Of a DNA stretch of 64,000 nt, positions 18,069 through 27,116 are shown piece after piece; position 1 is the stretch's first letter; the number at the start of each line of letters is the position of its first letter. The notes under the pieces were generated by a model. The model saw only the letters and a list, made by a program, of their open reading frames with translations, had not been told where the DNA came from and ran no database searches. The stretch is taken from the NCBI GenBank assembly GCA_018365895.1, contig JAGZJD010000002.1, forward strand, positions 31,369 to 95,368. The letters run 5' to 3'. Origin of the DNA: Lachnospiraceae bacterium (GTDB lineage Bacteria > Bacillota_A > Clostridia > Lachnospirales > Lachnospiraceae). The position numbers were made by a program, and so were the translations under genes.

Positions 18069-18128
18069 ACACAATATAGTGTATAAAGACCATGTAATAT
18101 AGTACCTTATACACTATAGGAAAGTCAA
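18069..18128 (-). promoter_or_regulatory. nrdD promoter with NrdR-like boxes
   Basis: TTGACT (18128-18123), 18-bp spacer, TACTAT (18104-18099). A perfect 12-bp inverted repeat TATAGTGTATAA (18075-18086) / TTATACACTATA (18107-18118) has one arm in the spacer and one just downstream of the -10. The sequence at 18069-18084 matches the published NrdR-box consensus (acaCwAtATaTwGtgt) at 14 of 16 positions by hand count. Binding here would block the promoter. Confidence 0.75.
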
Positions 18129-18162
18129 TATACAAATGCACCAAATTTTTCACTGCTTCTGT

Positions 18163-18936
18163 CTAATTTCCGCATTCTATACTGATCTCATTAAACTGTT
18201 TTAGAATATCATCAATCGTAAGAACTGCCTTTTCCTTACCTTTTTTATCCAACACACACTGCCCCTGATGCATCATCAAAAGGCGGCTTCCATATTCCAC
18301 CGCATAACGAAGATTATGAGTAACCATTATCGTTGTGATATGCTTCTCTTTCACAATCTGATCTGTCAACGCCATAATTAAGTCTGCTGTCTTTGGATCT
18401 AATGCTGCCGTATGCTCATCTAAAATCAGAAAATCAATCGGCGTCATAGTAGACATTAAAAGCGCCATCGCCTGACGCTGTCCCCCAGAAAGCGCTCCTA
18501 CTTTTGTATCCAGTTTTTGTTCCAGTCCAAGATTCAACTGGCGAAGCAGTTCCCGGTAATGTTCTATCTGCTTTCGGTTTGTTCCTCTTTGCAGTCCAAA
18601 AAAACTTCCTTTATGATCTGCCAACGACATATTTTCCAAAATCGTCATGTCCGGACAAGTTCCAAGCGCCGGATTCTGGTACACTCTTCCAATTCTGCGG
18701 CTGCGCTGGAACTCCTTTTCCTTTGTAATATCTTTCCCATTTATAAAAATTTTACCGGATTCCACCGGAATACTTCCACAGATAATGTTTAACATAGATG
18801 TTTTACCGGAACCGTTACTTCCGACAACCGAAACAAATTCTCCATCCTCAATCTGCAGATTAAAATGTTCAAAAAGGCACATCTCATTTAATGTTCCCGG
18901 ATTATAATATTTGTCAATTTCTTTAAGCTCCAGCAT
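18163..18936 (-). CDS. ABC importer ATPase, TrpZ type
   Basis: ATP-binding subunit of the three-gene importer that sits behind a Trp T-box. It has 257 residues: Walker A GSNGSGKTS near residue 39, Q-loop VYQNPALGT, signature LSGGQRQA and Walker B FLILDEHTAALD, the DEHTAAL form typical for this transporter type. The start overlaps the permease gene by 14 bp. It is last in the operon; the short gap to the nrdD promoter follows. Confidence 0.9.
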   Translation of the reverse strand: MLELKEIDKYYNPGTLNEMCLFEHFNLQIEDGEFVSVVGSNGSGKTSMLNIICGSIPVESGKIFINGKDITKEKEFQRSRRIGRVYQNPALGTCPDMTILENMSLADHKGSFFGLQRGTNRKQIEHYRELLRQLNLGLEQKLDTKVGALSGGQRQAMALLMSTMTPIDFLILDEHTAALDPKTADLIMALTDQIVKEKHITTIMVTHNLRYAVEYGSRLLMMHQGQCVLDKKGKEKAVLTIDDILKQFNEISIECGN

Positions 18937-19810
18937 GTTTCTTTACCCTCTTCTTTCTGTCCATACTAATGATTAAAATCACAAGAAACAGTACCGCCGT
19001 GATCAATTTCATATCCTGCGGCTCAAAATTCCGGATTGCCAGCGCCGCACAGGCTTTATAGATCACTGCACCGATCAGAACCGTTGTTGTTGTCTGAAGT
19101 AACGATATGTTTTTAAACAGGCTTGTTCCGATAATCACACTTGCCAGACCGATCACAATTGCTCCGGTACCCATAGAAATTTCAAAAACTCTTTCCTCCT
19201 GACAGAAAATACAGCCAGCCATTGACACAAGCCCATTGGCAATCGCAAGTCCGAGAATTTTCACATTTCCCGCATCTTTTGCAAGGGATGTAACAAGCGT
19301 TTCATTGTTACCAACCGCCCGCAGAAGGTATCCGGAACGGGTTTTCATATACAGATCAAGCAGAATTTTTGCAATCACTGCGACAATAACAATGATAAGC
19401 AATGTGCGATACGGAAGTAATCCTTTCGGAACAATCTTGTTCAGCAATTCATTGGAAAAAATGGTTTTCTGCGAAAACAGCGGAACATTTGACGTCCCTG
19501 CAATTCTGAGATTGATCGTCCAGAGCGCTGTCATCATAATAATTCCGGACAGCAGATCACGCACTTTGCATTTCACATGGATCAGTCCTGTACAGATTCC
19601 TGCAGCTGCTCCTGCTGCAAAAGATATAAAAAGTGTCAAAAATGGATTAAGTCCCCGCGTAAGCATTGCCGCACTAATGGCAGCGCCAAGCGGAAAACTT
19701 CCGTCTACCGTCAGATCCGGAAAATCCAGTATTTTGTATGTGATATAAACTCCCAGCGCCAGAATTCCGTAAATGAATCCCTGCTCCAGAATTGATATGA
19801 TCAGATTCAT
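18923..19810 (-). CDS. ABC importer permease, TrpY type
   Basis: Integral membrane subunit (295 residues, about eight helices) of the branched-chain-permease-like family. Recognisable segments are LDFPDLTVDGSFPLGAA near the N-terminus and the coupling stretch GNNETLVTSLAKD. It sits between the lipoprotein and ATPase genes. Together they form a transporter predicted in comparative T-box studies to import tryptophan; the substrate here is inferred from the T-box specifier. Confidence 0.9.
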   Translation of the reverse strand: MNLIISILEQGFIYGILALGVYITYKILDFPDLTVDGSFPLGAAISAAMLTRGLNPFLTLFISFAAGAAAGICTGLIHVKCKVRDLLSGIIMMTALWTINLRIAGTSNVPLFSQKTIFSNELLNKIVPKGLLPYRTLLIIVIVAVIAKILLDLYMKTRSGYLLRAVGNNETLVTSLAKDAGNVKILGLAIANGLVSMAGCIFCQEERVFEISMGTGAIVIGLASVIIGTSLFKNISLLQTTTTVLIGAVIYKACAALAIRNFEPQDMKLITAVLFLVILIISMDRKKRVKKHAGA

Positions 19811-19860
19811 GTTGATTGTCCCCCATTCCTTCGATATCTGTTTTTCTACAGGTTTCCCTT

Positions 19861-20883
19861 CTATTTGGAAATTGTCTCGAACACTTCTGCTGCTCTTTCA
19901 TTCAGTGACTCCGGAATCTGAATACCAAGCGCTTCTGCTGCTTCTGTGTTGATATAAAGACTGCTTCCTTCGATGACTTCTGCCGTCATTTCACTTGCTT
20001 TTGATTCACCTTTCAGCACTTTTGCCGCCATACGGCCTGTCTGTTTGCCAAGTTCCACATAATCCAGTCCCTCTGCTGCCAGGCATCCAAGTTTTATCTG
20101 TTCAATCTCACTTCCAAATACCGGAATAGTTTTCTTTGTTGCTTTTTCTAAAATTGTGGTAAGCGAGTTTACTACTGTATTGTCTGTCAGATTTGTCATG
20201 CAGTCTACTTTTGACAACAGGCTTTCTGTTGCCAGAGGAATATCTGCTGTTGCTGTAATACCTGCCTTTTCAATCGTAAATCCATACTCCGGCGCCAGTT
20301 TTTCATAAGTTTCAATGGCTGAAATAGAGTTCGCTTCACTTGTTGTATACATAATTCCAATGGTCTTCGCCTCCGGAAGCATTTCACGGATCATTTTCAA
20401 TTGCTCTTCAATCGGAAGCTGATCACTTGTTCCCGTCACTTCTCCAACCGGATTTCCTTCTTCATCCGTTAATTGAGCGGCCGCTGTATCTGTCACAGCA
20501 GTATAAATTACCGGAATTCCCATATCCATAGCTGCATTATAGGCTGTTTGAGCGCTCGGTGTTGCTATGGCGCAGATCAGATCTGCCTGATCCGATACAA
20601 ACGTATCTGCAATCTGTCCTGCCGTTCCCATATCTGCTGCTGCATTTTTATAGGTAATTGTAAGATTCTTTCCTTCTTCAATCCCTTCTTCTTTCAGACC
20701 TTCCAAAAAGCCTTCCCGGCAGTTGTCAAGAGAGCCATGTTCTGCAAACTGTGATATTCCGATCTGATATTCTTCTGCCTTGCTTTGACTGTCCTTTGCT
20801 TCATTTTTTGCATTTCCGCACCCTGTGAATACTCCCATTGTGAATGCTACTGCCAATAAAATTGCTGTTACTTTTCTCTTCAT
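19861..20883 (-). CDS. ABC importer substrate-binding lipoprotein, TrpX type
   Basis: Extracellular solute-binding protein (340 residues) with a lipoprotein signal peptide: basic start MKRKV, hydrophobic core and lipobox FTGC with Cys at about residue 22. The mature part follows the ABC_sub_bind family (IGISQFAEHGSLDNCREGF, IYTAVTDTAAAQL, GIMYTTSEANS, PVFGSEIEQIKLG). It is the first gene after the T-box and is followed after about 50 bp by the permease. Confidence 0.92.
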   Translation of the reverse strand: MKRKVTAILLAVAFTMGVFTGCGNAKNEAKDSQSKAEEYQIGISQFAEHGSLDNCREGFLEGLKEEGIEEGKNLTITYKNAAADMGTAGQIADTFVSDQADLICAIATPSAQTAYNAAMDMGIPVIYTAVTDTAAAQLTDEEGNPVGEVTGTSDQLPIEEQLKMIREMLPEAKTIGIMYTTSEANSISAIETYEKLAPEYGFTIEKAGITATADIPLATESLLSKVDCMTNLTDNTVVNSLTTILEKATKKTIPVFGSEIEQIKLGCLAAEGLDYVELGKQTGRMAAKVLKGESKASEMTAEVIEGSSLYINTEAAEALGIQIPESLNERAAEVFETISK

Positions 20884-20995
20884 AATTCATTCTCCTTCTT
20901 TATTCTGCATTTTCGCGTTTTCCAACCAAAGAGTTCTATGCCTCACTCTCTGATTCATGTCAGTTCAGAAGGGGCTGTCAATGGTCGATACAACG

Positions 20996-21029
20996 AAAAA
21001 ACCGCCCCAGGCTATTCGCCTGAGACGGT
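20996..21029 (-). terminator. T-box regulated terminator (Trp leader)
   Basis: The GC-rich stem ACCGTCTCAGGC/GCCTGGGGCGGT with a short loop GAATA is followed by six T on the minus strand. Its 5' side competes with the T-box antiterminator. Confidence 0.85.
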
Positions 21030-21250
21030 AATAAAATCTTATTATCGCGGTACCACTCAACTTGACAATCTGTCCACTTTCTCATGTACTAACATACATT
21101 CCTAATTGGTAACGGGTTCGGTTCCCGTCAGCGTCTACTTAAATGAAATCTCATCTGTTCAAGCTGCCCTCGAAAGTCCATTCAGTCATCTGCTCTATAC
21201 AGCAATCCCACCATCTGCTGCTCTCTGTAATATTACCTGATCACTTACTC
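20996..21250 (-). ncRNA. T-box riboswitch, specifier UGG (Trp)
   Basis: A leader on the minus strand with all landmarks: stem I with AGAGAG and GGTGGGATTGC distal parts, the specifier region GAATGGAC with UGG at 21180-21178, the T-box proper GAGTGGTACCGCG around 21057-21045, and the intrinsic terminator at 20996-21029. UGG is the tryptophan codon, so uncharged tRNA-Trp should allow transcription of the ABC importer downstream. Confidence 0.92.
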
Positions 21251-21280
21251 CTCTTTCTCAACGGTTTTTCTATGTTCTAC

Positions 21281-21309
21281 ACTTTACCACGGTAAATTAT
21301 ATTTGTCAA
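21281..21309 (-). promoter_or_regulatory. Promoter of the Trp T-box transcript
   Basis: TTGACA (21309-21304), 17-bp spacer, TAAAGT (21286-21281), about 35 bp upstream of stem I. Confidence 0.75.
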
Positions 21310-21374
21310 TATATCTTATGCAATTTTCTGAAAATGTGTGTCTGCACAGCATTTTTTTCAAAACAATATCTTAA

Positions 21375-23027
21375 TTATTTTAATTTCTCAATGCAGGCAC
21401 GCACACGGGCTTCAAAAATGTCTTTGCCGACAAACTGAATAATAGAATACAGATCCGGCGTATTTTTATGTCCTGTTACCGCAACGCGGAGCATACCGCA
21501 GGCGTCTGCGATCATTCCTTTATACGCTTCCGGATTCGCCTTATATTCCTTCTTATTTGCACAGTAGTTTTTCGCTCCTGCGATTACTTTCACATCTTCA
21601 AACCATTTTTCCGCATCTGTATCAAACTCATACCCTTCCAGATAAGCGTCCAGAAGCTCAATAATGTCTTCTTTCGGTCTTGTCTCGTCAAATTCATAGG
21701 CATCAATCGTCTTCTCCAGATTGTAGAGGTATGGATACATTTCTGACAGATCAGACCATTTTCCAACGTCACGGCGCACTTTATTGCCATTATATTTCCA
21801 AAGCTTAATGCTGCCTTTGAACTTTTCCTCATCGGCTTCAATGATTGCTGAAAGTTTCTCATCGTAGTTTGCTGCCCAGGCTTTGATTTCTTCAAATAAC
21901 TGCTCTTCTGTCTTCTCTGCAATGACACGCTTGCTGATATCATTTAATTTCACAATGTCAAACAGCGCTCCGCTGACACTCATTTTGGAAAGTCGGAATT
22001 CAAATTCAGAATTATCTGCCTCCGGATTATCACGTCTCCACTCTTCATAGTCAGAGTTGGCAATCGTCAGCATATATTCTATCAGAGATTCCTTCGGATA
22101 TCCCTGCTCACTGTAATAGCTCACTGCTGCTTCCGGATCTTTTCTCTTACTGAGTTTTCTCTTAGAACCATTCTCGCTCTTCATAATCGGAGCAATATGC
22201 GCATAAGCCGGAAGCGGGAAGCCAAACGCTGCAAATAACTGTTCGTGGATCGGATAAGAAGAAATCCACTCATCTCCGCGGATAACGTGTGTTGTTCCCA
22301 TCAGGTAATCGTCGATGGCATGGGCTGCATGGTAAGTCGGAATCCCATCTGTCTTTAAGAGTACAACATCATTGATGTTCTCCGGCAGTTCAATATCTCC
22401 TTTGATCAGGTCATGGCAAACTGCCTTCTTCTCTTTATCCCCATTGGAACGAAGACGCACAACAAACTTATCCCCACGTTTTACTCTCTCATAAGCTTCT
22501 TCCGGAGATAACTTTCTGCATGCGGCGTATTCTCCGTAATAACCCATATCTTCTTTCTTCTCTTCCTGCTCCTTACGGATTGCAGTAAGCGCTTCTTCTG
22601 TACAGAAACACGGGTATGCTCCGCCTTCTTCCATCAGACGTTTCACATAGGCACGATAAATCTGTTTTCTGTGACTCTGAATATACGGACCATAAACGCC
22701 TCTTTCCGGTTCAAAAGGTCCCTCGTCAAACTCAATCCCATACTGATGTAAAGCAGAAACAATCTGTCCGATTCCGTCTTCAATCTCACGCTTCGCGTCG
22801 GTATCTTCAATTCTTAAATAAAACACACCGTCAGACTGCGCTGCCATTCTCCATGAAACAAGTGCTGCATACAGTCCTCCTACATGCATATATCCTGTCG
22901 GGCTTGGTGCGAATCTTGTCACACATGCCCCCTCTTTTAAGTTTCTTCTTGGATAAGCAGCTTCAATCTCTGCTGCCTCTTTCTCTACATCGTCAAAAAT
23001 CAACGCTGCAACTTCTCTCCAGTCCAT
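21375..23027 (-). CDS. gltX: Glutamyl-tRNA synthetase
   Basis: Charges tRNA-Glu (and possibly tRNA-Gln, although a glnS is also present). It has 550 residues. The class I motifs are PSPTGYMHVGG (HIGH form) near residue 40 and KRKLSKRKD (KMSKS form) near residue 293. The Cys and the flanking YPCFCTEE segment are as in bacterial GluRS. ATG 23027 has AGGAGG upstream. An extended -10 (TGCTACAAT, 23084-23076) about 50 bp upstream may be its promoter, without a good -35. Confidence 0.95.
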   Translation of the reverse strand: MDWREVAALIFDDVEKEAAEIEAAYPRRNLKEGACVTRFAPSPTGYMHVGGLYAALVSWRMAAQSDGVFYLRIEDTDAKREIEDGIGQIVSALHQYGIEFDEGPFEPERGVYGPYIQSHRKQIYRAYVKRLMEEGGAYPCFCTEEALTAIRKEQEEKKEDMGYYGEYAACRKLSPEEAYERVKRGDKFVVRLRSNGDKEKKAVCHDLIKGDIELPENINDVVLLKTDGIPTYHAAHAIDDYLMGTTHVIRGDEWISSYPIHEQLFAAFGFPLPAYAHIAPIMKSENGSKRKLSKRKDPEAAVSYYSEQGYPKESLIEYMLTIANSDYEEWRRDNPEADNSEFEFRLSKMSVSGALFDIVKLNDISKRVIAEKTEEQLFEEIKAWAANYDEKLSAIIEADEEKFKGSIKLWKYNGNKVRRDVGKWSDLSEMYPYLYNLEKTIDAYEFDETRPKEDIIELLDAYLEGYEFDTDAEKWFEDVKVIAGAKNYCANKKEYKANPEAYKGMIADACGMLRVAVTGHKNTPDLYSIIQFVGKDIFEARVRACIEKLK

Positions 23028-23098
23028 TTATCTTCCTCCTAAAAATGATTTTACTCATTGCTATTCACTTCTGTTATTGTAGCAAATATCGTTCCGAT

Positions 23099-23443
23099 TT
23101 AAAAGGATTTTTTCGCTATTCTAATATTCTTCTTTCCTGCCATTTCGTAAACAAGCACTGCAAACAGTGCAATGTTTCTGATCAGAGCGCCTTCCTCCCC
23201 TAATTACATCGCTGTTGCACACATTCCAAGCGCTACTTCTGATAAAAGTGACAGCATTTCTACCTCATGCATAGAAGTAAAACCAAGCCCGTGAATTCCA
23301 AGCCCTCCCAGACAGTAAGGTCCAATCAATACACCTGCGATCAAATACGCTGTCACATCCGGCAGTCTCATTTTCGTAAATACTCTCATCATCAGAAGTC
23401 CTGCTAACAACGCAATTGATACATTCAATAATACATAACTCAT
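23099..23443 (-). pseudogene. Internally deleted cation:proton antiporter (CPA2) gene
   Basis: The frame opens MSYVLLNVSIALLAGL..., with LPDVTAYLIAGVLIGPYC and LLSEVALG, which is the N-terminus (about 75 residues) of a CPA2-type Na+/H+ antiporter. It hits TAA at 23206-23204. In the same frame it resumes GEEGALIRNIALFAVLVYE..., which looks like the C-terminal helix of the same family, and stops at 23099. The roughly 300 residues in between are gone. The ribosome-binding site is weak. An inactive remnant of an internal deletion is the simplest reading. Confidence 0.78.
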
Positions 23444-23534
23444 TTTTCTCATTCTTTTATTTCTATATTTCGTGTCTGAATCACAAGTATACGCCTGAAC
23501 ACGCAAAAACACAAGGAAGAAAAATTATTTACCG

Positions 23535-24008
23535 CTATTCTAAAATCAGTTCCATGTGCGTTTTCTTTGGTTTCATTCCCATTTTTTCATAAAAATGCTT
23601 CGCACTCTCATTGCCTTCCCACACATTTAATGTCACTTCATAACATTCCAGGCGTTTTGCCTCCTGTTTGACGAATTCAAACAACTGTCTGCCAATATAT
23701 TTTCCCCGAATTGTACTGTCTACACAGAGATCATCCACATACAAAATCCGGAACGGAATCATATTATTAGACTGTATCGGTTCCTGAATTTTACAAAATA
23801 CATATCCAAGCACTTCATCATTCTCATCAACTGCCACATAAACAGGTTTTTGCTCATCCATAATTTTTACTTTTAATTCTTCATCAGTATATTTGGTTGT
23901 TCCCGGAATGAAAATATCCGGACGCAGATTTGCATGGATTTCTAGCACCTGACTTAGTAACTCTTTTATTTTTTTAATATCTTTTTCTTCTGCTCTTCTG
24001 ATTTCCAT
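23535..24008 (-). CDS. GNAT family N-acetyltransferase
   Basis: A 157-residue acetyltransferase using acetyl-CoA; substrate unknown. The fold elements are visible in order: IRRAEEKDIKKIKELL, the central strand VLGYVFCKI, the acetyl-CoA loop RGKYIGRQLFEFVKQEA (R/Q-x-x-G-x-G/A type) near residue 117, and the closing NVWEGNESAKHFYEKMGMK. It is 33 bp downstream of the cyuA-like gene and may be co-transcribed. Confidence 0.9.
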   Translation of the reverse strand: MEIRRAEEKDIKKIKELLSQVLEIHANLRPDIFIPGTTKYTDEELKVKIMDEQKPVYVAVDENDEVLGYVFCKIQEPIQSNNMIPFRILYVDDLCVDSTIRGKYIGRQLFEFVKQEAKRLECYEVTLNVWEGNESAKHFYEKMGMKPKKTHMELILE

Positions 24009-24040
24009 AGTCGTTTTCCTTTTTTATCCATATATAATTG

Positions 24041-25366
24041 CTATGACTTCGCTTCCATAATTTCCAAAATCACAGTATCCGTATCTGCCATACCTTTTTT
24101 CCCAATAAGCGCCATGTTAGAAATGCATTCTTCCGGAGTATTTCCGCAAATACCATCACTTGCCCTGAGCGGTGCATCATAAACCGCGGTAATTGCTGAC
24201 ATGAGCGCTGCCGTCGATCCTGTTGCTACTTTCATGGAACATCCTACCTTTCCTCCGTCGCAGAGCATTCCGGTTACCGTTCCTGTCATATTGCGAACCG
24301 CATATCCGATCTGCTCATTTGTCCCTCCGAAAAGATATGCCATTCCTGCCGCCGCTGCTGTTGATGCTGCCATTACACAAGTACACATCGGTGATAATTT
24401 TCCAATCTTTGCATTGATATAACGATTCACAAGATGAGAAAGCGCAAGTGCGCGCACCTCCTGCTCCGGTGATGCTCCAACCGCCATCGCTGTCTCACTT
24501 ACCGGCAGAATTGCAACCAGACCTTTTGTTCCCGCACCGGAACTACTCATCGTAGGAAGCGGGCAGCCATCGAGACGACTCTCTGCCGCTGAAGCAACTT
24601 TCGTAATGATCCGCGCCATCAGGTCATTCCCCAGAAGAGCTTTTCCTGATATGTTTTCAGTTCCCGTTTCTTCTGAGCGAAATGCATCTGCAATCCCGAC
24701 ACCTGTTTTCTTTGTCTCAGAATATTTTGCAAGCTCTACATTCATTTCCACACCATCAAGCAAAAAATGCAGTTCTTCTTCCGTTACCGTGTCAACCAGA
24801 TCCCGCATGTCTGAAATCCTCATCTGACAGAGCTTCTCCACAAGTGGATGCTCTCCTCCTGCACTTCCATTCACTGCCTGTTCCAGAATTGATCTGTCAT
24901 TTTTTGCAAGATACACTACGTTTGTATGTGCGCCTCGTATTTCGCAGATAGATGTTTCTTTGCCGGAAATCATTTCACAACACACGAAAATACTCTTCTC
25001 CTCCTTGGCAACTTTAACATGCACCCGATCTTTTTCAATCAGTTTAAATGCCTGTTCCAGTGTCTCATTCGTGACATCTTCTAATAATTCCAGTCCCTTT
25101 TCCGGATTTTTCAGAACTGCTCCCAGTGCCGCTGCATAGGGAAGTCCTACTTCTTTGCAGTTTGGAATTCCTGCTGACATGCCATTCTTGTAAATTCCTG
25201 CATTTACCCTGATTTCTATCTGATCCGGTATTTCTCCCAGAACTTTTCCGGCGTTTGCCGCACAGAGCGCAACACAAACCGGCTCTGTACAGCCAAGAGC
25301 CGGTATTACATCTCCTTTAAGTAAAGTCAGCATTTCTTCTTTTGTCATTTGAATCTGTTGTTTCAT
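24041..25366 (-). CDS. cyuA: L-cysteine desulfidase family protein (CyuA/UPF0597)
   Basis: An iron-sulfur enzyme of the UPF0597/YhaM family, related to the L-serine dehydratase alpha chain, that degrades cysteine to pyruvate, sulfide and ammonia in characterised members. It has 441 residues. The [4Fe-4S] cysteines are expected in GCTEPVCVALC (near residue 26) and at CGNTPEECISN close to the C-terminus. A glycine-rich TMSSSGAGTKGLVAILPVS segment is typical. It is preceded by a half-size EamA gene and followed by a GNAT gene. In many relatives a serine/threonine transporter is adjacent; here the EamA protein could export the product or the amino acid (inference). Confidence 0.88.
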   Translation of the reverse strand: MKQQIQMTKEEMLTLLKGDVIPALGCTEPVCVALCAANAGKVLGEIPDQIEIRVNAGIYKNGMSAGIPNCKEVGLPYAAALGAVLKNPEKGLELLEDVTNETLEQAFKLIEKDRVHVKVAKEEKSIFVCCEMISGKETSICEIRGAHTNVVYLAKNDRSILEQAVNGSAGGEHPLVEKLCQMRISDMRDLVDTVTEEELHFLLDGVEMNVELAKYSETKKTGVGIADAFRSEETGTENISGKALLGNDLMARIITKVASAAESRLDGCPLPTMSSSGAGTKGLVAILPVSETAMAVGASPEQEVRALALSHLVNRYINAKIGKLSPMCTCVMAASTAAAAGMAYLFGGTNEQIGYAVRNMTGTVTGMLCDGGKVGCSMKVATGSTAALMSAITAVYDAPLRASDGICGNTPEECISNMALIGKKGMADTDTVILEIMEAKS

Positions 25367-25419
25367 AATTATTATTACCTCATCTATTCATACCCTCGTC
25401 CACGTGTTACTTTATTTGT

Positions 25420-25833
25420 TTATAACACCATAAGCAATGTTCCGGCACAAATCAACACACAGCCAATCAATGACTTTACTGTGAATGTTTCATGCAAAAA
25501 GGCAAATGCCAGCACCAATGTAATCACAATGCTTAATTTATCAATGGACACAACTTTTGATACATCTCCAATCTGCAGCGCCCTATAATAACATAGCCAG
25601 GATGCACCTGTTGCCAAACCGGATAAAATCAGAAACATCCAGCTTTTCTTGCTGATTTCTGAAATTCCGCTCTGCGCATTCGTTAGGAACACCATTCCCC
25701 ATGCCATAAATACCACTACTACTGTTCGGATTGCTGTGGCAAGATTGGAATTGACTCCATTAATACCAATCTTGGCTAATATCGACGTGAGCGCCGCAAA
25801 TACTGCTGACAAGAGAGCAAATAAAAACCACAT
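25420..25833 (-). CDS. Half-size EamA transporter
   Basis: A 137-residue membrane protein with four to five helices, one EamA (DMT superfamily) repeat (MWFLFALLSAVFAALTSILA, LATGASWLCYYRALQIGD, FAFLHETFTVKSLIG). Full EamA proteins have two such repeats, so this one would act as a dimer. It probably forms an operon with the cyuA-like gene 53 bp downstream. Substrate unknown. The 25834-25981 interval upstream holds no clear promoter. Confidence 0.85.
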   Translation of the reverse strand: MWFLFALLSAVFAALTSILAKIGINGVNSNLATAIRTVVVVFMAWGMVFLTNAQSGISEISKKSWMFLILSGLATGASWLCYYRALQIGDVSKVVSIDKLSIVITLVLAFAFLHETFTVKSLIGCVLICAGTLLMVL

Positions 25834-25981
25834 TTTACCACATCCTTAATTGTAAACTACAACTATCATTTTTCACTTTCTAATTTACTCTTTTTTCTAT
25901 CTGCCTGCAAGCTTTATTCCAACAACTTCTTCTATCTTTGATTTCTTATAAAGCTATCACAATAAACTTTTTTCTATATAC

Positions 25982-26012
25982 AAAAACCCCACCGCATATT
26001 TGCGATGGAGCT
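25982..26012 (-). terminator. Terminator of the P-II/pot operon
   Basis: The minus-strand stem CTCCATCGCA/TGCGGTGGGG with loop AATA is followed by TTTTTG, 19 bp after the potD stop. Confidence 0.85.
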
Positions 26013-26030
26013 TTCATATAACATATTTCT

Positions 26031-27113
26031 CTATCGAGCACTTTTTACTTCTGTCATTGCATCAATCATATAACCAATTCCCTCTCCATCAAAAGAATTT
26101 AACATATAAAGTCTGTTTTTCAAATCTTCTGACAGAACAATCATTGGGCTATTGGCAAGATTTTCAGGAAGATACTCCACTGCTGCCTGATTAAAGCATA
26201 CATAAGGAAACGCTTCTATTAATTTTGCGCTTACCTCTGGTCTTAACAAATAATTTAAAAACAATTCTGCTTCTTTTACGTGTTTAGACCCTTCCAGAAT
26301 TACAAACGTATCTACTGACAAGGATGCCTGTTCTTCTTCAAGTGCAAGCTGTATATCGCTGTTTTCCTCCATTGCCTGCATAATATTTCCAGAATACATA
26401 TATGCAACCGTTGTTTCTCCTTTAATCATAGAATCTCGTACATCTGCCGGTAAGGAATATGCTTTTATTTGCTCATTCATATCTAAAAGCCATTCTTTCG
26501 CAAGCTGAATATCTTCAAAACTTGTGCTTGTTGGATCTTTCCCACTTGCTGCAAGAGCCTGACAAATATTCCCCTGTGCGTCATCCGAGATAAGAATATC
26601 TCCCGCTAACGCTGGATTTTTCAAATCTTCAAAAGTATCTGCTTTCAAACCTTTTTCAGCAAGTCGAGAAGTATTTGCAACCCATGTACACACCGTTCCC
26701 ATATATGGGATTGTATACTTCCCTTCCGGATCATAAGACATGCTGCGATAATCAGGATCGATATTTTCAATATTTGGAATATTATCATAATTCAATGGTT
26801 GAATCAAATTATTTTCGACCATAGCATCAATATAAAAATTAGAAGGAACCGCAATATCATATTCTCCGTTATTTCCAGCAAGAAGCTTTGCAAGCATTTC
26901 ATCATTAGATTCAAATGTTGTTTCAATAACTTTAATGCCGTATTCCTCTTCAAATCCATCCAACACTTCCTGACTCATATACTCTGACCAATTGTAAAGA
27001 TAAATTTCTTTCGCATATCCATCAGCTGTTTTCTCTTCTTCTTTTTCTCCACATCCTGCAATAAATGTACTGCAAAGCATTAAAGCAGAAGCAGTCAAAA
27101 TTAATTTTTTCAT
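26031..27113 (-). CDS. potD: Polyamine ABC transporter substrate-binding lipoprotein
   Basis: Binds spermidine/putrescine outside the membrane for the PotABC importer. It has 360 residues with a lipoprotein signal (MKKLILTASALML..., lipobox IAGC). The PotD features are IYLYNWSEYMSQEVLDGFEEEYG at the mature N-terminus (position of the binding-site Trp and Tyr), NFYIDAMVENNLIQPLNYDN and the C-terminal FLNYLLRPEVSA. It is last in the operon, 3 bp after the amidohydrolase gene. Confidence 0.92.
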   Translation of the reverse strand: MKKLILTASALMLCSTFIAGCGEKEEEKTADGYAKEIYLYNWSEYMSQEVLDGFEEEYGIKVIETTFESNDEMLAKLLAGNNGEYDIAVPSNFYIDAMVENNLIQPLNYDNIPNIENIDPDYRSMSYDPEGKYTIPYMGTVCTWVANTSRLAEKGLKADTFEDLKNPALAGDILISDDAQGNICQALAASGKDPTSTSFEDIQLAKEWLLDMNEQIKAYSLPADVRDSMIKGETTVAYMYSGNIMQAMEENSDIQLALEEEQASLSVDTFVILEGSKHVKEAELFLNYLLRPEVSAKLIEAFPYVCFNQAAVEYLPENLANSPMIVLSEDLKNRLYMLNSFDGEGIGYMIDAMTEVKSAR

Positions 27114-27116
27114 TCC

